From: Paenibacillus ginsengihumi DSM 21568
GTDB lineage: Bacteria; Bacillota; Bacilli; Paenibacillales; NBRC-103111
NCBI RefSeq assembly: GCF_000380965.1
Contig: NZ_KB905549.1
Location: 156,500-220,499 of the forward strand
DNA: 64,000 bases
Direction of reading: 5' to 3'
Shown: in pieces, positions 25,766 through 33,607 of the stretch
Position numbering within the stretch: position 1 is the stretch's first letter
Layout of the letters: each line of letters begins with the position of its first letter
Program-made: the position numbers and the translations under genes
The notes under the pieces: model-generated
What the model was told of the DNA's origin: nothing
Databases searched by the model: none
What the model saw: the letters and a program-made list of their open reading frames with translations, nothing else

Positions 25766-27163
25766 GTGAGCCAGCCCAACATTTTGCTGATCATGGCCGA
25801 CCAATTCCGCTACGATTGGATGAGCTGCGCGGGTGCGGATTTTGTGGATACCGTAAGCCTCGACCGCATCGCCGCCCGGGGAATCCGGTTCGCAAGAGCC
25901 GCCTGCAACAGCCCGGTATGCGGGCCGAGCCGCTGCTCGCTCGCGGCTGGGGTATACCCTCATCGGACGGGAACGCTCGAAAACTTTGTCAATTACCCTT
26001 TGGAGCAGCCGACCTACTACCAGGCGCTGAGACAGGCGGGGTACCGCGTGGCGCTCGTCGGCAAAAGCGACCTGCACAAGGGAGATCATTTCTACGGAAT
26101 GAACGGGGATCTTCCCGTGATGCATCATCTGGGCTTTACGAACCCTCACGAAACCGAAGGCAAAATGAATGCGGCCTTCCGCCGGAACCGACTCATGAGC
26201 TTCGACATCGACCCGGACGACGACAGCCATATCGCCGGGCCGTATCAGCGTTATTTGCGGGATCGCGGTCTGCTTACCGCATTCACGGAAGATTACCGCC
26301 GCCGTTTCGCGGACTGGAAGTTTTGGAACGCCTGGCCGTCGCCGCTTCCGGCGGAGCACTTCCACGACAGCTATATCGGGCGCACGGCGTGCGAATTTCT
26401 GGAGCGCGTATCCGTGGAGACGCCGTGGCATCTGTTCGTCAGCTTCGTCGGGCCGCACGACCCGTGGGATGCTCCCGCCGGGTATGTGGACGCCTTCGCC
26501 GATACATCGTTTCCCGCTTCGATCAAGGACGATTTGGGGAGCAAGCCGGCATGGGTTCGGCAAAAGGCCCAAAAGCACTCGGACGGCATGTCGGACAGCG
26601 ATCTGAATAAAGTAAAACGACATTATGCCGCGGCTATCAAGCTGATTGACGACTGGATAGGACAAATCCTCGATACATTGCAGCGGCGGGGAATGTCCGA
26701 TCATACCGTCGTGATCTTTTGCGCGGATCATGGGGAGATGATGGGCGATCACGGACTGTTTCAAAAGAGCACGATGTACGAAGGCGCGCTGCGCATCCCT
26801 CTGATCATCGCCGATCCGCGGGAAGCTTGGACCGGGACGAGCGACGCGCTGGCAGAGCTGATGGACCTGCATCCGACCATTTTGGAACTGGCCGGCGTCG
26901 ATAGCTCGCAGTGCCGTCTGGACGGGCGATCGCTGGTTCCCCAATTGAAGCGCGGGGCCGGGCCGCACAAGGACTATCAATTCAGCGAGCTGAACAATAC
27001 GCGCATGATCTTCGACGGCAGATATAAGCTGATCGAGAATCATAATGACATAAACGAATTATACGATCTGCAGGAAGACCCGCATGAGCTGACCAACCTC
27101 GTTGACCATCGCCCTGAACAGGTGCGGCGGTTAATGGGAGAAATGCAGCTTTTGCGAAAATAA
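25766..27163 (+). CDS. S1-type sulfatase, cytoplasmic (sulfatase 6)
   Basis: Predicted formylglycine-dependent sulfatase of 465 residues on the + strand, diverging from module 2. GTG start at 25766, AAAGGAG nine bases upstream. SQPNILLIMADQFRYDW opens the core, no signal peptide. The activation motif CGPSR begins at Cys52 in NSPVCGPSRCSLAAGVYPHRTG; FCADHGEMMGDHGL is the distal site. A good terminator follows the stop, so it is a single-gene unit. It is the sulfatase closest to the formylglycine-generating enzyme gene (about 0.9 kb, convergent). Confidence 0.92.
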   Translation: MSQPNILLIMADQFRYDWMSCAGADFVDTVSLDRIAARGIRFARAACNSPVCGPSRCSLAAGVYPHRTGTLENFVNYPLEQPTYYQALRQAGYRVALVGKSDLHKGDHFYGMNGDLPVMHHLGFTNPHETEGKMNAAFRRNRLMSFDIDPDDDSHIAGPYQRYLRDRGLLTAFTEDYRRRFADWKFWNAWPSPLPAEHFHDSYIGRTACEFLERVSVETPWHLFVSFVGPHDPWDAPAGYVDAFADTSFPASIKDDLGSKPAWVRQKAQKHSDGMSDSDLNKVKRHYAAAIKLIDDWIGQILDTLQRRGMSDHTVVIFCADHGEMMGDHGLFQKSTMYEGALRIPLIIADPREAWTGTSDALAELMDLHPTILELAGVDSSQCRLDGRSLVPQLKRGAGPHKDYQFSELNNTRMIFDGRYKLIENHNDINELYDLQEDPHELTNLVDHRPEQVRRLMGEMQLLRK

Positions 27164-27175
27164 GATGGCTGCAAA

Positions 27176-27213
27176 AAGGGAAGACGATATCGCTCGCCTT
27201 CCCTTCAGTTTTC
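27176..27213 (+). terminator. Terminator of sulfatase 6
   Basis: AAGGGAAG at 27176-27183 pairs with CTTCCCTT at 27198-27205, loop 14 bases with further CGA/TCG pairing, followed by CAGTTTTCT. It starts 12 bases after the stop codon. Confidence 0.75.
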
Positions 27214-27490
27214 TACCTCTCAAGGCTTCGGTGCCGAACGATGGCTGTCCCTTGACTTGAGAGGGAGAGAAGCCCGGCTTCGGCTGCTGTTCCGGTCGTG
27301 TTCTTTGATCCATATCTACGGCTGTACACACGACTGGGGTGGAGGATCGTAACCTTTCCGCCCAATCCCCTTCCCCTGTGCCGCGTTCCCATCGGTCATG
27401 TGATGCGGATTCGGCGAAGTGGCCGCCCTGTTCCGCCTCAGTCTAAGCCTCAGCTATGGCCTCGGCCGCGGCCGCGGCCCGTGGAATAGC
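27214..27490. other. Spacer without a recognised gene
   Basis: It contains an inverted pair, CTCTCAAG (about 27217) and CTTGAGAG (about 27256), just beyond the sulfatase 6 terminator. The rest is GC-rich with a run of GGCCGCGGCC-type sequence near 27460. No gene is supported. Confidence 0.5.
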
Positions 27491-27687
27491 GGTGACGAAT
27501 CCTGCATTTTGTACAACATTTTCCGTATCTTTCGCGCTAGATACAGGGAAATGTTGTATTTTGTGCAACATTTTGGGTCAAATTGACTTCAAACCCGGGA
27601 ACATCGCCCAAAATGCTGCACTTTCTACAACATTGAGCCGCGAATGCCGTTTATTTGCCCGATTTTGTTGTACAAAATACAACATTG
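27491..27687 (+). repeat. Dispersed repeat family 2, copy 1
   Basis: About 196 bp beginning GACGAATCCTGCA. It holds three short hairpins built from TGTTGTA and TACAACA: AATGTTG...CAACATT, AATGCTGCA...TACAACATT, and TTGTTGTACAAAATACAACA. A second copy in the same orientation lies at 29687-29882, so the pair brackets the formylglycine-generating enzyme gene. No open frame or transposase is associated. Confidence 0.85.
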
Positions 27688-27810
27688 TTCATTGGCGAGC
27701 ATCGTCTGTCTTCCCCGTCGCTGCTTCGCGGCGACCTGAGAGACTATGGCTTCGCCGCGCACTGCGCGCAGCTTCCGGCAGGCGGTGCGCTTTTTGGCGG
27801 TGCGCCTTGC

Positions 27811-28083
27811 CGCTTCCGCATCGCCGGCTACCTGGATTCGATCCGCCGCTTCCGCATCGCCGGCTATCTGGATTCGATCCGCCGCTTCCGCATCGCCAGC
27901 TACCTGGATTCGATCCGCTGCTGCCGCATCGCCGGCTATCTGGATTCGATCCGCCGCATCTGCATCGCCGGCTACCTGGATTCGATCCGCTGCTGCCGCA
28001 TCGCCGGCTATCTGGATTCGATCCGCCGCTTCCGCATCGCCAGCTACCTGGATTCGATCCGCTGCTGCCGCATCGCCGGCTAC
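27811..28083. repeat. 36-bp tandem array beginning at the stop codon of the FGE gene
   Basis: About 7.5 copies of a 36-bp unit (CGCATCGCCGGCTACCTGG + ATTCGATCCGCCGCTTC). The rightmost copy covers the last bases of the formylglycine-generating enzyme gene: on the minus strand that gene ends AAG-TAG-CCGGCGATGCGG and the unit reads AGG-TAG-CCGGCGATGCGG. Because 36 is a multiple of three, spurious open frames run through it on the + strand. The 120 bp to its left hold nothing recognisable. Confidence 0.88.
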
Positions 28084-29102
28084 TTGTCCGCCTTCACGAC
28101 GCGGAAGCCGCAGTTGCCGGTCGAGCTATCCGGCGTGTTGCTGCTTCGCGCCGCAACCCGGTAGCGGTTGCAGTAGGAGCGATGGCACAGGTAAGAACCG
28201 CCGCGCATCGATCTTCTGCCGGTTTCCTTGGCAAAAAGCGGATTCTCCGCCGCCGTCTCCAGGTGGTAGCGGGGGCTGAACCAATCCGCGCACCACTCCC
28301 AGACGTTCCCCGATACGTTGTAGAGGCCGTACCCGTTCGGCTCGAACGAGCGGGCGGGAGCGGTGCCGACATAGCCGTCGCTGGCATTGTTTTTCTCGGG
28401 AAACTTCCCCTGGAAAATGTTGCACATATGCTTGCCTCCCGGCTTCAGCAGATTGCCCCACGGATAGGTCATCCCCTCCAGCCCGCCGCGCGCAGCGTAT
28501 TCCCATTCGGCTTCGGTCGGCAGCCGCGTGCCCGCCCATTCGCAGAACGCCATCGCGTCGTTCCAGGAGACGTGAATGACCGGATGGTCCATGCGATCCT
28601 CGATCGTCGAATCGGGTCCTTCCGGATGGCTCCAATCGGCCCCTTCGACGACGTACCACCACGGCGTCTGCACCGGCACGTCCTTCACCTTGCTCGCCAC
28701 CTGCTCGCTGACGAGCAGATGGAACACGTACGACCAGCCGAACTTCTCCGCTTCGGTGATGTAGCCGGTCGCCTGGACGAAAGCTTGAAACTGGGCATTC
28801 GTGACCGTGCAAGCGGAGATTTGGAACGCATCGACCTTCACCCGGCGAACCGGCCCTTCCCCGTCGCTCGGAAAACCTTCGGCGTCATTCGTTCCCATCC
28901 AGAACTCGCCGCCGGGGATGCTCACCCAATCGATCGCCGCCATCTTCTCCGGTTCGGCCTTCGGCGAACCCGCGGCGCCCGAAGTTTTCGGCTCCGTCTT
29001 CGCCGGTTCCGAACTAAGCGAAGCTGTGCCCGCCGCCTTCGATAACGGTTTCAACTCTACCTGTTGCCTGCCTGCCGCGCAGCAAGAATTTATTTCGTTC
29101 AC
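28080..29102 (-). CDS. Formylglycine-generating enzyme (sulfatase maturase)
   Basis: Copper-dependent oxidase that converts the Cys of C-x-P-x-R in sulfatases to formylglycine, making them active. 340 residues. The FGE domain starts near residue 57 (DWVSIPGGEFWMGTNDAEG). The diagnostic end GGSYLCHRSYCNRYRVAARSS places the copper-binding and catalytic pair at Cys306 and Cys311. These blocks closely resemble the Streptomyces enzyme. There is no signal peptide, in keeping with the cytoplasmic sulfatases. The first 55 residues are an Ala/Ser/Pro/Lys-rich extension with a Cys-Cys pair at 7-8; their role is unknown. It is the only maturase in the window and should serve all six sulfatases. Nearby family 1 and 2 repeats flank it. 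Confidence 0.95.
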   Translation of the reverse strand: MNEINSCCAAGRQQVELKPLSKAAGTASLSSEPAKTEPKTSGAAGSPKAEPEKMAAIDWVSIPGGEFWMGTNDAEGFPSDGEGPVRRVKVDAFQISACTVTNAQFQAFVQATGYITEAEKFGWSYVFHLLVSEQVASKVKDVPVQTPWWYVVEGADWSHPEGPDSTIEDRMDHPVIHVSWNDAMAFCEWAGTRLPTEAEWEYAARGGLEGMTYPWGNLLKPGGKHMCNIFQGKFPEKNNASDGYVGTAPARSFEPNGYGLYNVSGNVWEWCADWFSPRYHLETAAENPLFAKETGRRSMRGGSYLCHRSYCNRYRVAARSSNTPDSSTGNCGFRVVKADK

Positions 29103-29123
29103 GCGTTTCGCCCCCTTTAATCC

Positions 29124-29308
29124 GATAAACGCCTATGACGAGCGACTCCTTTCGTCATCGGTCGTCACCTGCGGTATTGAAAAATTCGCCGGAGGGTTCC
29201 GTCCAATTTTTCAAGATAGACGCCTATGACGAACGACTCCTTCGTCATCAGTTGTCACCTTCGGTGCTGAAAATTCGCCGATAAGCTTCGTCGAATTTTC
29301 AAGATAGC
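29124..29308 (+). repeat. Dispersed repeat family 1, two tandem copies
   Basis: Two adjacent copies of about 92 bp immediately upstream of the formylglycine-generating enzyme gene, each with the TATGACGA/TCGTCAT hairpin and the GAAAATTC/GAATTTTC hairpin. Sequence differs in the second loop, so pairing is kept while bases change (for example CGCCGGAGGGTTCCG versus CGCCGATAAGCTTCG). Confidence 0.85.
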
Positions 29309-29686
29309 CCCAGCATAATCGTTTTCCTGCTGCCTTGCAACGATGAACCATTTGCCAATGCGGATGCATAGAGACCAGCGTCCCCGCTTTAGAACGCCGC
29401 CCGGAATCTTGCTTGGTTTCGCTTGCCTGCTCCGCTGTTCTTTCATATTACAACACTTATTTCTAAAATGGAATAAAGATATTTATGGATTCATTGGAAT
29501 TTTAGATTCGCAAAGGATGCGAACCGGATCAACTCGAAAAACAACGAAACTTTTTATCACATTAAGAAAAACATAGCCTTCGACAAGGTTATCGTGTAAA
29601 CCTATATTTTGCTGCAACCGATACCAAGCCGGCCGGGGAGTTCCGCGTTAGCGCCGCCTATCCCCGGGCACACTCAGGCACATGAG
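29309..29686. other. AT-richer spacer upstream of the FGE gene
   Basis: No gene is supported. The local base composition falls markedly around 29440-29600 (for example TTTCTAAAATGGAATAAAG), unlike the GC-rich surroundings. This could hold the maturase promoter, but no convincing -35/-10 pair was picked out. Confidence 0.4.
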
Positions 29687-29882
29687 GCGACGAATCCTGC
29701 AAAAAATGCAACATTTTCCGCATCCTTCGTGCCAGTGGAAGGGGAATGTTGTATTTTGTGCAACAATTTAGGAAATATTAGCTTCGAATCGAAGAATATC
29801 GCCCGAAATGTTGCACTTTCTACAACATTGAGCCGCAAGTGCGGGTTATTGCTCGGTTTTTGTTGTACAGAATACAACATTT
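29687..29882 (+). repeat. Dispersed repeat family 2, copy 2
   Basis: Same order of parts as copy 1 at 27491: GCGACGAATCCTGCA, ACATTTTCCG, AATGTTGTATTTTGTGCAAC, a TCGCCC spacer, TTGCACTTTCTACAACATTG, AGCCGC, then TTGTTGTACAGAATACAACA. The spacers between the hairpins have diverged more than the hairpins. Confidence 0.85.
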
Positions 29883-29887
29883 GCTAT

Positions 29888-30068
29888 CTTGAAAAATCAG
29901 CTTAGCCTACAAGCTGAATTTTCAACACCGCAGGTGACGACCGATGACGACAGGAATCGCTCGTCATAGGCGTCTATATTGGAAAATTCGACGAAGTCCT
30001 TCGGCGAATTTTCAGGCACCGCAGGTGACGCCGATGACAACAGGAATCGTTCGTCATATTGAAAATAG
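29888..30068 (-). repeat. Dispersed repeat family 1, two copies in inverse orientation
   Basis: Two copies read on the minus strand: CTTGAAAAATC...GAATTTTCAACACCGCAGG, then GTGACGACCGATGACG...TCGTCATAGGCGTC, and again from 29977. The inner part of the first second-hairpin loop is new sequence (AGCTTAGCCTACAAGCT) yet still self-complementary. Confidence 0.85.
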
Positions 30069-30089
30069 CCCGCGGTCATCATCTCTAAC

Positions 30090-30243
30090 GCTGGTGACAA
30101 ACGCTATTTAGCTGAAACGCAGCCTTTGAAAAATATAACACTCGCCGGGTAGCGCTATTTGGTCCAAAACGCTGCATCGGGCAGCCTCAAATGTCGAATA
30201 AGGCTGCTCACTTGCGTTACAATTTCAAATCGAGCGTTTCTCA
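30090..30243 (+). repeat. Dispersed repeat family 3, uninterrupted copy
   Basis: About 150 bp from GGTGACAAACGCTATTT through GGTAGCGCTATTTGG and AATAAGGCTGCTC to ATTTCAAATCGAGCGTTT. A second copy lies at about 52993-53235, where it is interrupted near its left end by a family 1 element. It fills the gap just beyond the last gene of the ABC-2 exporter. Confidence 0.8.
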
Positions 30244-30249
30244 GCCGCG

Positions 30250-31098
30250 TTACATGCGCAAATCCATACGGTTGCCGGAGCTATATTTTCGAAGACCAGC
30301 ATAAAACAGCCCGATGCCCCCGCACGTCACGAGGAGCGTCATGCCCAGCGCTTGCGCCAGAAAGAGCGGTTCCGCCTCCCGCAGCAGCCCGATCGGCAAA
30401 TAGCTGATAAAGCCGGCGGGAATGACCGTGAACATGACCAGCCGGCCCAGCCCGCGAAAAATGCCTGTCGGGTAGGTGGAAAAGTTCAGGAACGCGCTGA
30501 ACAGCTGTTTCGCTATCCCTTCGGCGTTCCCGATGAAAAAAGCGAGCGAATGCGCAGCGACGACAAAAAACAGAAAAAGCAGCATGGCGATCAGCAGCGC
30601 CAGCGCGAACTTCAGCGTGCCGATCCACGTCGCATCGCCGAAGGCCGCGAACAGAATCAGGGCGAACAGCACATCGCCGATGGCAGAGACGGACATGCGG
30701 CTGATCAGAATGTGCAGCAGCACCGGCTTCGGCTGTGTCAGGTAAAGGTCGATCTGCCCCCCGGCGATCAGGCTCGCCAGCCGGTAGGCATTGCCGAAGA
30801 AGACAGCCGACAGGCCGTAGCCGCCGGCGCTCACCGCCCACATCATCATCACGTCGCGCAGCTCCCAGCCGTTCACGACCGGAAAGCGCAAAAAGTATAG
30901 TCCCCAAAACAAGATCCAGACGGCATTGTTCACCATCATCATCCCCGCCGTCATGAGGAAGCTGAGCCGGAACTCCATCGCTCCGGCAAGGTTGAGCTTC
31001 CAACAGGCCAGCACGAAGCGGACGAGGCCCCATGCTCCTTGCCGCTGCGGCGGATCGCCGGCGCGGCGGCGGACGAGGCCGTATCGATGCGGAGCCAT
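30250..31098 (-). CDS. ABC-2 type exporter permease (second subunit)
   Basis: Membrane subunit of about 282 residues, six predicted helices, of the 260-280-residue ABC-2 permease group (ABC2_membrane_6-like). The start is ATG 31098 (MAPHRYGLVRRRAGD) with GGGGGGTAAG just upstream; longer frames would run into the previous gene. After a charged N-terminus the core reads FVLACWKLNLAGAMEFRLSFLMTAGMMMVNNAVW. It is last in a three-gene minus-strand operon, 5 bp after its partner. The transported compound is unknown. Confidence 0.85.
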   Translation of the reverse strand: MAPHRYGLVRRRAGDPPQRQGAWGLVRFVLACWKLNLAGAMEFRLSFLMTAGMMMVNNAVWILFWGLYFLRFPVVNGWELRDVMMMWAVSAGGYGLSAVFFGNAYRLASLIAGGQIDLYLTQPKPVLLHILISRMSVSAIGDVLFALILFAAFGDATWIGTLKFALALLIAMLLFLFFVVAAHSLAFFIGNAEGIAKQLFSAFLNFSTYPTGIFRGLGRLVMFTVIPAGFISYLPIGLLREAEPLFLAQALGMTLLVTCGGIGLFYAGLRKYSSGNRMDLRM

Positions 31099-31103
31099 CG
31101 TTC

Positions 31104-31919
31104 TTACCCCCCGTTCACGTTCAGCTTGCGCACAGCAAGCCGGTACACAAGCAGCACGGCGCCGGCCAGCGCAGCGATCCAGAACCACTGCACGCACGTC
31201 ATCCAGGCAAGCTCCACACTGTCCCAGCGCACCGCCGCCTTGGCCGGAAAATAAAGCACCGTCTGAAACGGCAGCCAGCGGCAAACGTCCTGCAGCGCGC
31301 CGGGAAACAGCTCCAGCGGCATCAGCATCCCGCCGATCGTAAACAGCAGCTTATGGTAGACGAATTCCAGCCCGCGCGTCTCTTCGACCCAGAAGGCGCA
31401 CAGCGCCAGCAGCATATTCAGCAGAAAATTGACCGTGATGCCGCCGGCGGCCATCCAGAGGAAGCCGATCCAGCCGAATCCGAGGGACGGCCAGCCGAAC
31501 GCGAGGCAGCCGATCGCGAGGCCGACGGCCAGATTGACGGCCAGCCGGACCGCCACTTCGCCCGCATAAGCGGCATAATGATACCCGATATAGCTGTAGG
31601 GCTTCGTCAGCCTGTAGCCGACCTCGCCGCTTTTTACTTCTTCCTCCACGCGGGTTGTCAGGCTGGGGAAGGCTATCGTCAGCGATTCGGCAAGCAGGAT
31701 GTACCAGATGAGCTGCCCCATGCTGTAGCCGGCAATCGTCTCCGTGCCTTCCCCTTCGTAGGTCGCCTGCCAAAGCTGAACGAAAATATACATGATGACG
31801 ATCAGGAACACCGAACGTGTCAGAAAATCGGCAATATACGCCAGGTGATTGCGCAGCGTTACCCGCCCGATCGCCCCGTATTTAAGCGCCTTCTGCGCCC
31901 AGGCCGTGCCGCGGTTCAC
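31104..31919 (-). CDS. ABC-2 type exporter permease (first subunit)
   Basis: Membrane subunit of about 271 residues. A GTG start at 31919 (VNRGTAWAQKALKYGAIGRVTLRNHLAYIADF) is preceded by AAGGAGG eight bases upstream, inside the 3' end of the ATPase gene, so the two overlap by 38 bp and are translationally coupled. Six helices are predicted, and the loop EEEVKSGEVGYRLTKPYSYIGY is typical of this permease group. It probably forms a heterodimer with the next gene's product. Confidence 0.85.
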   Translation of the reverse strand: MNRGTAWAQKALKYGAIGRVTLRNHLAYIADFLTRSVFLIVIMYIFVQLWQATYEGEGTETIAGYSMGQLIWYILLAESLTIAFPSLTTRVEEEVKSGEVGYRLTKPYSYIGYHYAAYAGEVAVRLAVNLAVGLAIGCLAFGWPSLGFGWIGFLWMAAGGITVNFLLNMLLALCAFWVEETRGLEFVYHKLLFTIGGMLMPLELFPGALQDVCRWLPFQTVLYFPAKAAVRWDSVELAWMTCVQWFWIAALAGAVLLVYRLAVRKLNVNGG

Positions 31920-32946
31920 CCTCCCCGCCTCCTTCTCCGTTCCCGTTATCCGCTGGCGCTTCTCCGGAAAGCTGCCTGGCGTAAATATAGGCGATAATAT
32001 CTTCCATCGGCGGGTCGGCGATCGTAATGTCGGAGACGCGGTAATGGCCGACCAGCCGCACAAGTACCTCCTCCATGCTGGTCGCGGCCGTATCGACGGC
32101 CAGCTCCAGCTCCGTCTCCGAGCATGCTTTCACCCGAACGCCGGGACACACGAACGGAGCGCCCGGCTCAAGCAGCCGCAGCTTAATCGTTTTGCTGCGC
32201 AACAGCTCGCGCTTCATCGCCTCTACCGAATCGTCGAAAATCGTCCTGCCGTGATTAATGACGATCGCGCGGCGGCACAGCTCCTCGATATCGCCGGCAT
32301 CGTGCGAGGTGAGGAAGACCGTCGTCCCCTCTTCGCGGTTCAGCTCGCGGATCAGTTCGCGAATGTGCCGCTTGGCGACGACGTCGAGACCGATCGTCGG
32401 CTCGTCGAGAAAGACGATGCTCGGGCGATGCAGCAGGGCGGCGACGATCTCGCAGCGCATTCGCTCGCCGAGCGACAGCTTGCGCACCGGCGTGCGCAGG
32501 TACGGCTCCAGGCCGAACCGGCCGACCAGCCGGTCACGCCTGGCGATGAAGTCGACCCGCGGCAGCTCGTAGATGCGGCTCATCAGCTCGAAGCTGTCGA
32601 TCGGCGGCAAATGGTACCACAGCTGCGACTTCTGCCCGAATACGGAGCCGATCCGATAGGCCAGACGCTGCCGCTGCATCCAGGGGCACAGTCCCAGCAC
32701 TTCCGCATAGCCTTCGCTCGGATGCAGAATGCCCGTCAGCATCTTGATCGTCGTCGACTTGCCGGCCCCGTTCGGGCCGAGGAAGGCCAGCGTCTCTCCT
32801 TCCCGAACAGTCAGGTCGATACCGTGAACCGCTGTCTTATCCACGTACTTCGGCCGGAGCAATGCGCGCAGACTTCCGGCCAGGCCTGGCTCCTTGCGCT
32901 TGACGGCGAACCGCTTGCTCAAGCCTTCGATGCGTATCGCGTGCAT
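31882..32946 (-). CDS. ABC exporter ATPase (ABC-2 system)
   Basis: Cytoplasmic ATPase driving the two ABC-2 permeases, 354 residues. Walker A GPNGAGKSTTIK near residue 60, signature LSLGERMRCEI, Walker B IVFLDEPTIGLD, switch His in FLTSHDAGD. The last 110 residues form an extra C-terminal region ending in a Gly/Glu-rich tail that overlaps the next gene. It starts at ATG 32946 with GGAGGAAAGGAGAGG upstream. A stem-loop with a T-run lies 33 bp upstream of the ATG. Confidence 0.92.
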   Translation of the reverse strand: MHAIRIEGLSKRFAVKRKEPGLAGSLRALLRPKYVDKTAVHGIDLTVREGETLAFLGPNGAGKSTTIKMLTGILHPSEGYAEVLGLCPWMQRQRLAYRIGSVFGQKSQLWYHLPPIDSFELMSRIYELPRVDFIARRDRLVGRFGLEPYLRTPVRKLSLGERMRCEIVAALLHRPSIVFLDEPTIGLDVVAKRHIRELIRELNREEGTTVFLTSHDAGDIEELCRRAIVINHGRTIFDDSVEAMKRELLRSKTIKLRLLEPGAPFVCPGVRVKACSETELELAVDTAATSMEEVLVRLVGHYRVSDITIADPPMEDIIAYIYARQLSGEAPADNGNGEGGGEGEPRHGLGAEGA

Positions 32947-32978
32947 CCTTATCCCCTCTCCTTTCCTCCGCTAAAGCG

Positions 32979-33031
32979 AAAAAGACCCCGGCCAGTTACG
33001 CCATGACGGCGGAACTTGCGCGAGGTCTTTT
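32979..33031 (-). terminator. Terminator-like hairpin upstream of the ABC-2 operon
   Basis: On the minus strand AAAAGACC (33031-33024) pairs with GGTCTTTTT (32987-32979), with inner GC-rich pairing between. It lies 72 bp beyond the end of the esterase remnant and 33 bp before the ATPase start codon. It may have ended the former esterase transcript, or it may act as an attenuator for the exporter genes. Confidence 0.6.
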
Positions 33032-33102
33032 ATCCCTACGGTGTGGCGCCCTATCGGCTGCGCCTGGATTCGCTTGGTTCGCCCGGACGCGCCGGCGGAT
33101 CC

Positions 33103-33483
33103 CTAGAATCCCTTCCACTCAATGTCATATATTACCATAGCTGACTTGCCCGCATCAACCTTTTTTTCTCCCGCCTTACGTGTGCGAATGAGGTCCCGGC
33201 CGCCTGATAAATTCCACACGCTTGCGAAAATGATCCCCGCTGACGGCATGTCCATTGAACGGAAACATATCTCCTTCGGCACGGTCAGCCGGTTGTATAC
33301 CGCACAGATCGTTTCGGGAAGACACACCGTATCCTTGAGCCCTGCCGGGATCATCACGGGACAGCGCAGCCGGCCGCACAAATTCAGCATGTCGAAATCG
33401 CCGAGCAGGCGAAGCACCTGCTCCTGCGCCTCGGGATGTAGAGCTCCTGCAGCCTCCGTTCCAAAAAATGCGAGGTCGTTCAC
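33103..33483 (-). pseudogene. Remnant of an acetyl xylan esterase (AXE1 family)
   Basis: The readable stretch of about 100 residues (DFDMLNLCGRLRCPVMIPAGLKDTVCLPETICAVYNRLTVPKE, given here in two parts: DFDMLNLCGRLRCPVMIPAG and LKDTVCLPETICAVYNRL) matches the C-terminal third of AXE1/cephalosporin-C deacetylase-type esterases, including the catalytic Asp in LKDTVC. Near 33258-33265 the frame shifts: the continuation GHAVSGDHFRKRVEFIRR, with the expected catalytic His, is in another frame. The first two thirds of the roughly 320-residue enzyme are missing. It is therefore a truncated, frameshifted relic. Acetyl xylan esterase fits with the xylosidase genes at 53-57 kb but is 20 kb away. Confidence 0.75.
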
Positions 33484-33545
33484 CCCCGGATTGTTGGAAG
33501 AATCGTTGTCTTTCCCATCATATTCCTCGTCCTTTTGAACTGTCT

Positions 33546-33575
33546 ACTGGCAAAACGCTGCCAGAACGATATAAT
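33546..33575 (+). promoter_or_regulatory. Candidate promoter with CTGGCA/TGCCAG palindrome
   Basis: TATAAT at 33570-33575 lies 33 bp before the start codon of the small membrane protein. Just upstream CTGGCA-AAACGC-TGCCAG (33547-33564) is a perfect inverted repeat covering the spacer and -35 region, with TGGCAA as a poor -35. This looks like an operator, regulator unknown. Confidence 0.45.
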
Positions 33576-33607
33576 GGTTGTATCAAGACGCAAAGGATGA
33601 TGAAGCT

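Noticed and set aside
27811-28083. Possible CRISPR array
   Set aside because: Units of 36 bp are directly adjacent, with no unique spacers and no cas genes nearby. The same applies to the arrays at 1.6, 3.4, 34.1 and 57.9 kb.
27456-29045. Long + strand open frame of about 530 codons
   Set aside because: It is made of family 2 and the 36-bp repeats, then runs antisense to the formylglycine-generating enzyme gene, whose frame has clear motifs.
27491-29882. Insertion-sequence ends around the maturase gene
   Set aside because: The two repeats are direct, contain no transposase, and resemble ordinary dispersed repeats; kept only as a weak hypothesis.
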